Of a stretch of DNA of 33,391 nt, positions 20,901-33,083 are shown piece by piece (within the stretch, counting starts at the first letter, position 1; every line of letters starts with the position of its first letter). Made by a program: the position numbers and the translations under genes. The stretch comes from Phoronis ovalis (lineage: Eukaryota > Phoronida > Phoronidae). The notes under the pieces are model-generated. The model saw nothing but the letters and a program-made list of their open reading frames with translations, was not told the origin of the DNA and made no database searches. The stretch lies in contig JAOXYB010021736.1 of NCBI GenBank assembly GCA_028565635.1, positions 1-33,391 on the forward strand. The letters are read 5' to 3'.

Positions 20901-23900
20901 ATCTCATCTTATTACTAAATCACTTTATATTTATTAGCAGTATCTAAGTACTATTAATTCATATTTAAATAATCTAAAGATAATAGGCCCTGTCCACTCC
21001 TTCCTTTAGCTAAATCAAATGTTTTGAGTTATATTGAAAGGTAATCCCGCATTTATCAATTAAAGATGTTGAGAATCTGAGACGCGGGTGTACACTGATT
21101 TTCACACTGCTGGTAATTACTTTTAAGCTTTTATAGATGCGATAAGAATTTGGTACCATTCCCGTATTTTATACCCCTATCATTTATATATTGTTTATGA
21201 AGTCTAACATATGCTTACCGGAAATATGTGGACAACATTTCTTAAATAAAATCATGAATCTTAGAAACTTAAATAGAAAAAAAGGTCAGGTTTTTCGTAT
21301 TTATCAAACTGTGACTGCGTTAACATGAGATCAATAGAGTTTATCTATATTACGTAATTAGTAGTTAATTTATAATAGGTTATATTTTTTCATTGAAAAA
21401 ACACATTTTTTTCGTAAAAAAATATCATTACAATAAACTATCTCATTATTGCTTACCTAATCCTGGCGGGCACGTATCTCCCTCGGGAATTATGGGACTT
21501 TTCCTTTTTCTTGGTCGTCCTTTTTGTGGTCCACCAACTCCATTATAATACGGAATCTCCGGAGTATTGGGATCATATCCTGTATCAACAAGTGTATCGG
21601 GGAGAAATTCTCCGCGTATTAACAGTTCATAATGACTTCTACAATATACCACTTCATCTCGCATTCCAAACTGATCTCCTGTTGTAAGGGGACAGTTACA
21701 GCTAGCGCAAGTAAAACAGTTTAAATGATACACAGAATCCCGTGCACGCATTACAAGTTCATTGGCGGAGATTCCCATTAGACATCGGGAGCATCTTCTT
21801 ATTGCAAAGCGCCTAAAATGAAAACAACAGATATGCTATATAATAACTACAATTTACTCTGTGTGTATTGGTAGATTCAGTTAATTTATCTGTACTTTAA
21901 TGTTGTTCTTATTCTGTATTTGTTCTTAGTTTAACACAAAGAGCGGGAATGCATTACTGTTACTTAAAATAAATGGCGATTACGATAGATACAGATATGA
22001 TGTCTACAGTAATTATTATATATTCAGGGAAACAACACTAAACACTCATACTAATAGAACTTGTTTACCCGCCCCTCGGAGGAACTCGTGCGGTCAGAGA
22101 TTTTACCGGGTGATTTTCCCCCTAGAAATACGAAGAAGACATACTAAATATACCCTCAGTGTTTTAGCAGCTGTGTCCATTGGATTTTATTATATTTATT
22201 TGCAGCTTTACATTAATTCCTTGTATATTTGTTTTCATTGTAAATGATTTATTAATTGAATGCATATACTCCTTTATTTGTGTACAATTATTTGTTTTGG
22301 ACAGCAAATACAGTTATCTATACTTATCAAATATGTATGCTATTGTGAAGAGCAGTGCTATTTCAGTACCGGGGCTATTTATGGTCCTTAAATTTATTAT
22401 ATACATATAAAAGTTACCGATTGATCATTTTGGATTCCAGTTGCCGTATTAATTCTAAGATATGCTACAGGAGACAAAACTCTAAACGCAGTCATTAAGT
22501 TATTAAATATAATTATAACATTGATTTACTCTCTACACTACTTTCAAATACTATAATCATTTTACAACGATAGATGATTATTCATATTGCTAAGAATACG
22601 GCACGCCAGCACCTGGTGTATTTACAGTGTACAACGTTGCGGTGGAAAGGCAGGTGATTAGCACCTGACAACGCAGTTAATACTTAATATGACATGTATG
22701 ATGTTAAGAATATGATAGGTATTAATACATGTAAGATGCCGACAAACATCCCATCGGCGTAATAAGGGAAAACAGTTGTGGGTAGTGAGTCGTCCGTACG
22801 CGTACAAAAGCAACAGTTCGCTCCTGATAGTTTAATAATATTAATTCTAGATTACACTGCTGTTTAAAGCATATACTACTTTGCGTGTTTTTTTTCGTGT
22901 GTATTAATAATTATTGTTCGCAGTTTTGATTGTTATCCATCCACTAGAAACTTGCGCATTGATATGTGCTTGCTTTTTGTAATTATGAAAATTAATACAT
23001 TGTCCCAGAAAAAAATACAATGTGTTATCATTACTACGCACTCACTGGTTAAATCAAGAATTTGTTGCTTTATTTTATTCTAAAAACAATGTCTTAGTGA
23101 AATGCACAAGACGTGGCGAATAATCATTCATATAATCTTACAAGACATATCCACAATCATCTCGCTGATCGACATTTATGAGAATGTTTATAAACTTGGT
23201 AGTCTATGTAAATATACAAGAAAATGAAAAGTTACTCATATCTGTATTTAATGTAAACAGATAAAGGATGAAAAAGTATTTAAGATCATAGACTGAGATA
23301 CAGCAAGTGTTGAAAGACGAGTAAGCTTATGCATCCAAAACAAAGAAGTGAATAAAATGTCCAAACCAGTAATATATCATGTTTAAAACAACACTACTTA
23401 AATGCTTCAAGTATATTGTTTTGCCTACTAAGAAAATAAAAAAAGAATATTAAAGAATAAAAAAATCATCCTTATCAAGATTATGTGCTGTGACATCTGA
23501 AAAGCCACAAACCAGTAGGGAATTGATTATTCATATCCTTCATTTTTTTCAGTTTAACTCTTACTATTTGTAAACTGGATTCAAGAGTGCATATACCAAC
23601 CAGTCCAAGTAACCGTTCTTTTTTTTTATGTTATCAAAAATTCGGTCGCTCGAAATTGGAGCAGGTCAAGTAAATCCGTTTATGCTAATTTATTATTTTA
23701 TAATATATAACTACACTGCGCGATTTTTATTGAATATTCTAATGGTGAATTTTTGTTTTAGACATTTCACAAAATTTAACTAAAGTGATGCACATGAATT
23801 TGTATTGTAGAGATTCCACAAAATTTAACTAAAGTTATGTACATGAAACCTCTCAAACCACTTCTATAACATACTCTATTAAGCTTTTCATGTTTGTTAA

Positions 23901-26900
23901 GGAGCTTACCACGATTCTTATGCACTTATTGAAAGTATATAATATACTCATTATCTCCTAGGGACTCATCTAAGCAAATAAACAATAGGCCTACTAGTAC
24001 TAATATGATTCAACTTTTTGAAAGTGGTAACAATTTTATTTTAGAAATTCTCAACATTGTTACTCTATTGCCACCACTTGACATCTGTTGAGAAGTGATA
24101 AAGAAAAGGGGTAGGTAACCACAAACATACTTGAAAACAAATTAATTTCCAGAAAAACAATCTATTTGCAAATAAAATTTCACTGACGAAACTAGCTGAC
24201 AATGAATATGATATTTCTATTAAATAGGATAGATTTTCTAAAGGACTTAAATAGGAACCTTGTTTCAATAATATTTTAAATAAAAGTATTTAATTATTAA
24301 TATGTAAATGCCAGTTTTATTACCCCCTAAGAATTCCCGGTAAGAATTACTTCTATTACTAAAGCCTATGTATATAATGCATTTCTTTGATTTCAAACTA
24401 ACAAGCGCTTCCCTAATGCAATGAGTGCATTTACTTGTTATTATACATTATACTTCTATTCATTTTATATCTGGTCTCAGTGGTTCATATATTTTCAAAC
24501 ATTATTGACGGAGGGGGCCTGCCCATATTATTCGCTTACCTGCACTGCATTGAATATCGCACTCTATGATATAGGAATCCCTTTTCACTCACGGGGTGAT
24601 ATTGAAATCGAAAGAATTTATTTCTTTTACTATTTAATGTATTATATTACAAGTAAATCTTCAAAAGAATCTGGAAATTATAGCGTGTCTATAAATCTTT
24701 TAAAAAAGACTCGTCAGAAAAAGAAAAGGTTTTTATCTCAGTAAAATATTTATGTATAATTGTTTACGATTTAAAATTTTCAATGAAAGGAATGTCATAT
24801 CAGTGCAAAACTAATGCCAAAAGTTTATAAGGGTAATCAGAGAATAGCGGCTTATACCACTGGTTGATATATTAATATCGCTTTCATATAGTTCAAATGT
24901 ATTGCCATCAAGGTGTACAGTATCTGGGCATGTTGTAGAGCAAGCTCTGATAACCAGGCTGATCAGGGCATTTTTCGACTGCAACGTTTCTTTCTACAAC
25001 TTTTCCCAAATCGATAGGCATTACAGCATTACAACTAATCTGCTGTCATCATTGTATGATTGCCGCAAGCCATAGACCATAGAATAATCTGATAAACTCC
25101 CCTACTTAAAGGCATATGCGATATTGTTAAATAATAATTTTATGGATACTTTAGAGTACGGTTAATACTGGGCGTTGTGCAAAAAGATTCCATCTGAAGC
25201 AAATGTGCCAGGCATAGCGACGCTTTTCGAACTTGAAAGGGTTTCAAAGGGGCTATTCTAGTAGTTTATGCAATGGCTACACCAAGCACTAAAGACTTAT
25301 TTTTACATATCGGAATCAGATACATATTTGCAAAGAATATAAAGATCGGTCAAATATTGACATACTAAGAAACAATTTCATGGCATTTACTAATTCATGA
25401 ATAAATTATAATAATCTCCTTATAAGTACCTACACGCGGTGCCGTTTACATGATGTGTGCATTTTAAAGTATGTAGTATATGTATACTTTTCTTACATTT
25501 CGATGGTTCACTTTGGTAAAGATTTCTGCAAAAACTGTTAAAGTAATTACGAAGTTTAAAGGTTCTTTTGATGCTAGGGTAGGTTTATATTTGGCTTAAC
25601 GTGTTCTATCATTGGTGTCAGATAAAGATCGTTTAAAACCTGCCAACATAAAATAATTCACTCACGTGGTTTTCATAATATTTCACCTCAAGGTTTGGAT
25701 GGTGAAGTTTCATAAAATCGATTTTGACTTTAAAAAATTATTTCACAAGTCTAAGCTCAGAACACCCGCACTTGATATTTACACAACCAATTCACATATA
25801 AGTGTTGGGAATGCTTAAATAAACTACATAATGTCTTTAGTTAAATAAAGTTTTGTTTTAATAGACACCAAAAACAACAATTCCTTGGTTTCAAAATATG
25901 ACGTACCGGGACACGTTTCCCGGATACACTGACTGGCTTGACCAGTGTGAAAGCACTTATTTCACCGATTTTGTAAAAAAGATAGAAAATGTTAATGCAA
26001 TCAGATAAGCTACTTTTACTTTATGCTACTGACAGAGACAGATTCGGGATTGTCAATAAGATAGATTATATTTCTCTGTTTCTTCTTGATGGGAAATTGT
26101 TTTGACATGATTTTTATTAATCCATCACGAGAGGACCACGACATCCACTTATTTATCCTGGCTATGAATGGCTCCATGAATGCATCCACTGTTTTATAAA
26201 TTTAAAAGGAATGCAATTTGAGGCAGACAACGCATCTTAGCACATAGCTAGCAGGAAAGTCAAAGAAGCAAGTACGACTATATACATTTTAAAGACTGTA
26301 GCTATCTTCAACAACCGACAGTCCGTTTTCGATTTTTTACATATCTTTTACAAGAGAAATTCTAGAACGTGAAACAAAATAGATTTCAAGTAAAATATAC
26401 TTAACACCCAATACTACTGTATTATTTGACAGCGTATTATGAATTGGTAGGAAAATATTGTTTTTATCGACTAGATTCTCTGGTTTCTGAACGCAAACGT
26501 CAGAAAGCTAAGACAATAAACAGTACAAAGCATTAAGATCGATTTGTGAGACTGGGACATATACTGGTCAAAACATGAAGCAACATTCACTACTTGGTTA
26601 GATATGTCTGGAATCAAAAGTAGTTTTACCAACATTTAAGGTCACGCCAGTTTTACGAGTATGTTTTTTTCTTTTGAGGTTGGACAAAATTCTCTAAAAC
26701 GAGCAAACAAGAGTGAGTTATTTCATTGACGGATTAGTAGAGGCTGATTAAGTGCATCATAATTTCTTTAGCTGGATTAAAGTCTGGTCAAAGATCGACT
26801 ATTACTAAATTTTGGATTTGCAGCTGTATTTCCGTGTGACAGAATTTTGAATTTATAATTTCATTATGCAGAAGCCAATGACTGGAACCGAATATATTAC

Positions 26901-29900
26901 TGCTTGCCAAAGTACCTTGTAAGAAATACCCATACAAAATAGCAGTCAAACATCACAATAATGCATTCAATCATAATACATTTATTTCTTTTAATCATTG
27001 ATTAATGATTTGAAAATAAAGCAGTTCAATATCTAAAATGCTCAGAGGCACTTAAGCGTTTTTTGACTTATTATCAAATAAACGATCGAAAACAGCTGAC
27101 ATCTGGAAATTTTCCATGAATGAAAAGACATTTTGTAGTTTTCCTGGATAACGCTTTACTCTGACGCGGTGGGCTGGGATAATGCAATATAGTCCCTATA
27201 ACCACTTGGGATCCCACCTGCGAATTAAATCGAACAATGTGTTGCACGTTTCTATCCAGCGAAATACCTCCGTAAGATTCGTGCTTCACATCATTTTATT
27301 TCGGCCAGGTGCACTTGGTTTTAAAATTGATTGATTTTTTTTAGAGGAAAGACTGTATACTTATTTGCTAACTGGATGTTTTTCTCCAGTTATTGCATAG
27401 GCATATGCACGTGTATTTTACTTTGCCGAAGTTCAGTGTCGTAGCAACCATGACATGTTTGATGTTTACACAAAATGCCATAAAAAGAATGAAGCATATA
27501 ATAATATCACACTAAAGGAAATATATACCAGTACTTCAACCTTTTAATTTTTAATGTAAAGTCGATAATTTGTAAATATTTACTATTAAATTCCCCTAAT
27601 TCCCTAATCCTTGTTTATACCTACTGTCAAGCTTATTATCACATTTGATTGTATTTTATTCGATAAAATCTCTCGTAACCCGATAATTTGACGTTTATGC
27701 ATGGATATCTGGGACTATGCTATTCCGCATCTGATGTTTCAGAAGGCAATCTCACAACTACGCTGCCCAGGAAAGATTATAAGATCTTTCCGCTGTTCAG
27801 TTCACCCCTTGTTGATTGTAAATACGTTTGTGCTCTGCAGGTTACCTTGTTTTAGCAATGAGATACAGTAATCTACGATTTCGATAATTGAGAAAATTGG
27901 GAAATTATATGTATTTTAATACGGAGTTGTCGATGGTAGTTATATATAATTTCGTATAGGTAAAGATAAAAAGAAACCTTTGTTGCCACATGTGCCGAAA
28001 TTGGTGTATTCATGGCGTGATCATTTAAAAAAAACAAATTTGTAACAAAGGTTAATTTATGTGTTTGACAAAAAGATAAATTCAGTACAAGTTGGGTTTC
28101 TGTCCAGTTATAATGAAATTTTCTTGTTTTGTGGTATTTGAATTTAACATTTCGCATGGAAAACCTCAAAGTCATATTTAATTACGTTTCAACACTTTAA
28201 ATATTACATTGAAATAAAATCAAAGAGCTCGGAAATGAAACTGACAAAATTACTCGAAAGCCCGAAAATTGTTTCACAATGTACTTTATGACTGAACAAA
28301 ATATTATATTCTTGAACTGAACGGCATGTAAACACTGACAAAATAAGAATGTCTTTAATAATAACTTTTCTACTAAAACAAGCGTCCTTCAATGCACAAG
28401 CAGGGCAATAACCTACCTATAATAATCTTCTTTACAGTATATATTCCCATCTTTAGCGAAACATGTTAGTTCTGAATCCAACTGGAGGTGACAGTCAGCA
28501 CATTTTAAACACCCTGCGTGCCATTGCTTATCTACTGCTAACAAATAATATCGGTCTAAAATTTTTCCACCACATCCATAGCAACTTGAAGGGATTGCGT
28601 CTTCATTCTCTATAATAGGCATCCTCTGTAAAAAATAAACAAATTAACAACATCTCAAGTGTTTATAATAAAAATCATCTATATCATACTGACAAAAAAA
28701 TAAGATACATCCACTTTTACACACCCTACTTGATGAATAACAAATATCGTGCAGTTTTGTTTAAAAACAAAACGGATAATGCATTCTTATGGGTTATTTT
28801 TAAAAGCATCCCAGTGCTATAAATAAATATGGTACGATCAAGTCGAGAAGCCACAAGTAGGGTTTTAATTCGATAGAAGACGCCATTACTGAGATGTTTT
28901 TAATTTGCTTCCAAATAACAAAATCCCGATATTTTTTTGCAAAAAAAGCCAAAAATACATTTTAAAAAATCATATCAAGCATACCTTTTATACTTTTTTC
29001 TTCCCCAAATATATTTGCACATCTAATTGCGTTTAGCGTACGTGTGTACGTTTCATCTTAGGTATTATGAGGAAATATTGGACTGTTTGTTCCGCCTTAT
29101 TAAATTTTATTTAGCCACGTGACCACAATTACAGGTCAAAGGTTATCCATCAAAACTTTCTTTTTTTATGATTCCTGGTTTGTGGTAATTGAAGGCGACG
29201 TTACTTGAATTTTTTGAAAGAAGTCACATGCTTGTTTAAACTTAAGCTAACAAATGTACACTTCTCTTTTTATATCAAAATCTTGAATTTGTGACAAGAG
29301 CACTTTTGGGACAACTCGCTTCTCGAAATATAATATTGACATCAAAGATTAAATGGCATAAGTGCTTAACAAAACGAAGACAGTTTACGGTTTAACATAT
29401 TGAATTGTAAAAATAAAGTTTCTTTCACTTACAAGGATTTAAAAAGGACTCTTATCAAAATACAAGACTTAAGGTCATTTGGTATCAATAATTCTGAAAG
29501 ATTACGCAAAATATGTGTGTTTTATGTTATTCTTCAAAATTCTCAAAATGTTGACCACTTATGTTGCTATAGAGTTACTTGTTTTCCTACGTATGTTAGG
29601 CCTACTTTAGTTGACAATCTCGATTGTATATGTTTGAGCCAATTTTTCAAGTTTTGAGCACTATTACGACTAAATAAGCGATATACAAGTATTTCCTCAC
29701 TATTTGCGATTTTCATAAGTATATTTACTCAATAAATTTGGAGCGTAAGGTTGGTTGTAACCAGGAGAAAATATTTTAAAATTCCGCGCAAACAAATGGC
29801 ACCGATTAGATGTGGTTATGTTTTTAAATAAAATTTTGTAAATTTGTTGTTTAGTGTTTAACCTTCTAGCCGTTCAATCCTTATGCATATCACGTCGAAT

Positions 29901-31291
29901 CTATGAAAATGAGCAAAAACTGAATATACTCTGTTGCAATCCTGTATCTTAATGATACCTTAGTTAGTGAAGAAAGTATGTATGCATATATTCAACCGTA
30001 AAAATCAATATTTGACACTAAGGTTTACTAGTATAAGGTAAATGACATTTCTGATATTAGACAATGGGTAATACTTAATGTTACTTCTTGTTTTAATTTC
30101 GTGCCCGTCTACATCTTAACTGAATACACATTTTGAAGACAAATTTTAAAACTTTAATTCACGTACATATGGGCAGTGGTTAAAAATTTCAGGAAAATTG
30201 TCTACTAGTGCTTCTGAACAAAGACAACTCAAAATCGATCATGCAGACATTTTGCGAGCAGCACTCGAACTCTGTGTACTATTGTGCATCGGCCGAGCAG
30301 AAAATGCCAAGTGACGCTAAAAGAACGAAACGAACCTTTTGAAAATGTACACAATTTGTTTCTTTCACAGCATGTTAAGAACTAATGTTACAGATAAATG
30401 TTAGGAAGTTCTTAAATTTCTCCAACAGTTTGTTGAACACATTTCAAGTCAAAACTGAACTCTGTTATAGTTTGATAAGAAGCAGGCATCAACTGTCAGT
30501 AAGGCACTTTAGCCTGAACTGTTACAATGATACTGGCAAATAGCGTAAACCGTTATCAAAACTTTTAATTATTAAGTGTTGAAAGTAAATTACTTCAAAT
30601 TTTATCAGCACAATTACGTTTATGCATTATATAAATATGCACTTTGTAAAGTGGGTTGACTGGATGTTTGATTGCCAACAAATATTGCCATTGTTAGCTA
30701 ATGTTGTAAGAAAAGTTTCATTACATACATTGTGCAAACATGAAATATTATATCCAGCATTCGACACCTCTAAGAATAAAAGCAAACGCGTAAATGAAAC
30801 TGTGCTATGCAATAAATATTTCCAAAAATCTATAAAGTTTGTATCTAACAGGCGTACCGATATTTGAACATTCTAGTCTAATTTTAGGAGCTGTCTTGCA
30901 GCGAATATTTATTTTATTTGCATGCTATGCCCTGGCACTTAACAACTGTCAATAATTGCAATCAAGTAGTTTTAAAGCACGTGTTTGGTTTTCTCAGAAG
31001 TGTTATTTTCCTTTTTTTATACTCAATGCCATGGCAGTACCACAAATATATCAAACTAATGTTAATTATTACATTTTGTAAAACTTCACTGTTATGTACT
31101 GAGTATATTTATATAAAGATTGCGTAATAGGTCTTAATGTCAACATTTAAGCTCAATTTTTGAAATAGTCTAATATTGATAAAAAAGTAAATCTTTTGCA
31201 AGGAGGAATAGTTACTTACCATGGAGTTTTGAGAAGGGTAAGCTTCTGCGGTCTCTTCCGACATACCCGGGTATGCCGGTACAGCAACCAT
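14728..31291 (-). CDS. Lhx2/9: LIM-homeodomain transcription factor, Lhx2/Lhx9/apterous class, complete five-exon CDS
   Basis: Exons, in order of the gene: 31220-31291, 28417-28625, 21457-21812, 15179-15369 and 14728-14988, joined in phase to 362 residues plus stop (LHX2/LHX9 are about 400). LIM1 (39-91) shows C39-C42-H60-C63 and C66-C69-C88-D91. LIM2 (101-154) shows C101-C104-H123-C126 and C129-C132-C151-H154. The linker has the class-specific QKGRPRKRKSP, an AT-hook-like basic motif and likely nuclear signal. The homeodomain (about 231-290) contains KRMRTSFKHHQLRTMKSYF and WFQNARAKYRR, with Gln at position 50 and Asn at 51. The tail is acidic and Ser-rich with repeated S-D-(L/V/I). In other animals this nuclear factor acts with LDB/Chip through the LIM domains in neuron, eye and appendage patterning. 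The two introns above 6 kb are a likely seat of enhancers. Class identity is very secure. Confidence 0.96.
14989..15178 (-). other. 190-bp intron inside the homeobox
   Basis: This is the smallest intron of the gene, with a weak donor (GTGCCC). If retained, the frame continues for ten codons and stops at 15146-15148. Confidence 0.85.
15179..15369 (-). CDS. Lhx2/9: Lhx2/9 exon 4 (homeodomain helices 1-2)
   Basis: It completes Gly213 and encodes the linker LDDPDSLDQYSQGGG, then homeodomain positions 1-46 ending at TKRVLQ. The donor is CAG|GTGCCC, a GT with poor +3 to +6 match. The intron position (after homeodomain residue 46, phase 0) is a well-known conserved one. Confidence 0.93.
16559..16594. 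repeat. Two-copy 18-bp tandem repeat in Lhx2/9 intron 3
   Basis: GCTTCCTGCTGGCAACTC is present twice without mismatch. Confidence 0.95.
17213..17278. repeat. Two-copy 33-bp tandem repeat in Lhx2/9 intron 3
   Basis: Units 17213-17245 and 17246-17278 differ at three positions. The unit itself contains the self-complementary block ATTCCTTAAAGGAAT across the junction. Confidence 0.9.
17723..18030. repeat. Degenerate ~160-bp tandem duplication in Lhx2/9 intron 3
   Basis: GCGTGATATTCACAAAA at 17723 recurs as GCATGATATTCACAAAA at 17885. Both copies continue with TTGTAAAATG, TTTGTGA(C/A)ATTG, TTCGTCTCT-like blocks and TTTTTCATGGCA at matching spacing, with indels. This is an old local duplication. 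Confidence 0.65.
18712..18757. promoter_or_regulatory. Cluster of ACGT-core motifs in Lhx2/9 intron 3
   Basis: Within about 45 bp there are two GACGTC sites, a TGACG half site and a CACGTG E-box. This could bind CREB/ATF and bHLH-Zip factors. It is unusual in an AT-rich intron where CpG is rare. Confidence 0.3.
21457..21812 (-). CDS. Lhx2/9: Lhx2/9 exon 3 (LIM domain 2 and basic linker)
   Basis: After CATTTTAG it completes Arg94 and encodes RFAIRRCSRC, the full LIM2, the class-typical LTTGDQFGM, then YYNGVGGPQKGRPRKRKSP. It ends TTAG|GTAAGC in phase 1. Confidence 0.95.
22651..22667. promoter_or_regulatory. Inverted E-box pair CAGGTG-ATTAG-CACCTG
   Basis: A pair of CAGGTG E-boxes in inverted orientation is separated by five bases, with another CACCTG at 22610-22615. 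CAGGTG/CACCTG is the site of Snail/ZEB repressors and class I bHLH factors. It sits in a GC-richer island of intron 2. An enhancer or silencer role is inferred from sequence only. Confidence 0.35.
23768..23850. repeat. Imperfect two-copy repeat, period 49, in Lhx2/9 intron 2
   Basis: CACAAAATTTAACTAAAGT starts at 23768 and again at 23817, each followed by a related ATG-ACATGAA block. Confidence 0.85.
28417..28625 (-). CDS. Lhx2/9: Lhx2/9 exon 2 (LIM domain 1)
   Basis: It lies between TTTTTACAG and TATAG|GTAGGT. It encodes the whole first LIM zinc-binding domain with all eight ligands and ends in EDYY plus two bases of Arg94, the same place as in vertebrate LHX2/9 (YCKEDYYRRF). Confidence 0.95.
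28626..31219 (-). other. Lhx2/9 intron 1 (about 2.6 kb)
   Basis: No coding exon seen. A small palindrome (CGTAC-GTGT-GTACG) lies at 29037-29050. Otherwise it is AT-rich sequence without recognised features. Confidence 0.7.
31220..31291 (-). CDS. Lhx2/9: Lhx2/9 exon 1 (N-terminus)
   Basis: It has 24 codons from an ATG in a strong context (GGCATGG) to CCATG|GTAAGT, phase 0. The peptide (MVAVPAYPGMSEETAEAYPS...) is short relative to vertebrate LHX2. The 5' UTR would extend to higher coordinates. Confidence 0.82.
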
Positions 31292-31448
31292 GCCTTATAA
31301 ATATCCTTTAAAAGTGTTCGCTTAGGTATTTCAATCCGATAATATTTTCAGTCAAGCTGTAAAATCATTTCAACTTAATGAAATAGAATTAAATGTTTCG
31401 TTCACATATAACAATACTTAATCCTCTACTATTTATTGAGATGAGTCG

Positions 31449-31457
31449 TTTTATATA
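31449..31457 (-). promoter_or_regulatory. Candidate TATA box of the Lhx2/9 gene
   Basis: On the minus strand this reads TATATAAAA, a full TATA consensus, about 160 bp upstream of the start codon. An inverse CCAAT motif sits about 105 bp further upstream (31561-31565). The spacing between the two is plausible for a promoter, but many developmental genes lack TATA and AT-rich DNA gives chance hits. Confidence 0.3.
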
Positions 31458-31560
31458 CGGTTGAATTCACGATGTTCAAATCACAGGGGAGGAGCTGTGG
31501 TTTATAAACATAAAGTCTAACACCCTACTGTTTACCTATACAGCACTTTCGAGTAATCTT

Positions 31561-31565
31561 ATTGG
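31561..31565 (-). promoter_or_regulatory. Candidate CCAAT box of the Lhx2/9 gene
   Basis: ATTGG on the plus strand is CCAAT on the gene strand, about 105 bp upstream of the candidate TATA box. A five-base motif is weak evidence alone. Confidence 0.2.
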
Positions 31566-33023
31566 TTAGAAATGGATTAGTCCATTAATATGGGAAATCG
31601 ATTTTATTGAGGGGCGAAAAGCTCCCATTTGGTTTAATCGAAGTAACATTTGTTCAAAAATAATCGAACCTCATTCACGAAGAATTGATGTGTTTAAACC
31701 GTGTTCATTGCTGAATATACTTCGATTCAACAAACAGATCATTCTTAAACTCGAACAAATCCTGACATCCGTTTCTGGTCATACTTGTCACACATTATGC
31801 AACACAACTTTATGCATATGTAGAAGTTTTAAAATGTTGGCTCAGTAAGAGGAACAATTCTTACATGTAAATTGAGTTGCAATCAGAGCATACACCATAT
31901 CGAGGTAGATGTTACAACATACCAGCATAGAAGAAACGCAGTGCTATAACGTATTTGATACTCGGAAATGTTTTCCTGTAATAAAGATGCTATTCTGCGC
32001 AAGTAAAGACATTTGTTTGGCTATTTAAAGTAATAAAGATTAGAAACCTCTTCTTTCTAAAAGTTTGTGTTGGCAACCGGTCTACTTCCTCAATTTTATT
32101 TTATCATAAACGCCATAGCTGCTTAAGTTTACTTAGAAAAACAACTTCGTTGGGAAAACTTATTTTTCTGATAGACATTTCTGGAAATTATTTGTGAATT
32201 TTTGAAAAGAAAATTATTAATTATTAAAAGTTTGAATAATAACGGAAATATATCGAGTTCCTTAATGAAAATATTAAGTCGTCGATATTAATGGAAAATA
32301 TAGTAATAGGTATATGCATTTTAAAGCGACATGGGTAAGAAATATATTGGTATCAGAGTTGTGTGAATTTAATATTTTATCTCATTTGTGAAAAAAAACG
32401 ACCATTTGAATGGGTATCTACAAGGAATGAGATTGCCTCGGTAATGTCTTTAGTCGTTGATAAAAATTATATAAAATCAAAGAGTTCCTACTTTCGTAAA
32501 AGGTGAACGAAATTCTAACGTGTTATTATCTTCATGACTTTTTTCAACAGAACGTAGCTTGTTTTTCATGGTCATGAAAATAGAATAACATTAACATAAT
32601 AGCTTAGGAATTTCGACTTCAAATAACGCATGTTTGTGTTTCGGCCCGGGTGTTAGCAGTGCTATGAATATACCACGAAGCAGCACCGAGTATAAATTTC
32701 AAAACATTGTATTAGCTATGAATTGAGAGTTAAACAAGTTTCTTAAGACACCTGAGGTTTTACCGCACGAAACGTACATTTGCTTGAATAAGTTTGTATT
32801 TTTTTAATAAAAATAACAAGTAGCTACTTGGAGACGTTGCATTATTTTATTAAAAAAATATTGTGTTAAAGGTACAAGCAAGCACATTTCAAGAAACGCA
32901 AGCTGAGTACCACTCCATAGACTACCAAAGTAGACTGAATCTATAAAGAATCAAAGACAATGTGTAATGTGTTTACTAATTAACTTTAATTTCTTTAATT
33001 AATTTCTTTCCCTTTTTTCAGAG

Positions 33024-33083
33024 GTGGCAGCAAGTAACTTAATACTATATTATTCTCAGCGCGACGCTGATGTGGTTATACAG
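33024..33083 (+). CDS. Possible internal exon of an unidentified gene running off the right edge
   Basis: A pyrimidine tract and TTTTTTCAGAG precede 60 bases that stay open in only one plus-strand frame and end CAG|GTATTA. The 20 residues read VAASNLILYYSQRDADVVIQ, which looks like real protein (charged and hydrophobic residues mixed, unlike nearby AT-rich noise). If the first AG is used the exon begins at 33022 with two extra bases. I do not recognise the protein. No partner exon is in the window, so it may be chance. Confidence 0.35.

Larger units (their letters stand above)
15370..21456 (-). other. Lhx2/9 intron 3 (about 6.1 kb), probable regulatory intron
   Basis: No exon with family support was found on either strand. 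It contains tandem repeats at 16559-16594, 17213-17278 and 17723-about 18030, a cluster of ACGT-core sites at about 18712-18757, and a GC-richer patch around 20390-20445 with CACCTG. The rest is AT-rich and I see nothing in it. Confidence 0.7.
21813..28416 (-). other. Lhx2/9 intron 2 (about 6.6 kb), probable regulatory intron
   Basis: No supported exon. A GC-richer stretch about 22590-22820 contains an inverted E-box pair. A second GC-rich patch is near 22065-22130. A two-copy repeat lies at about 23768-23850. Several open frames are short and lack family similarity. Confidence 0.7.
31292..33021. other. Upstream flank of the Lhx2/9 gene
   Basis: It should contain the 5' UTR and promoter of the minus-strand gene. 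Beyond the TATA and CCAAT candidates I see no coding exon. Two TAATTA homeodomain-type cores lie at 32977-32982 and 32996-33001, directly before the candidate exon at 33024. Confidence 0.5.

Noticed and set aside
24421-24744. 107-codon plus-strand frame in Lhx intron 2
   Set aside because: It is rich in Tyr, Phe, Ile and Lys, as expected from AT-rich noise, with no recognisable family pattern.
27074-27289. 71-codon minus-strand frame in Lhx intron 2
   Set aside because: I considered a transposon fragment or alternative exon, but saw no motif and no convincing flanking splice sites in a compatible phase.
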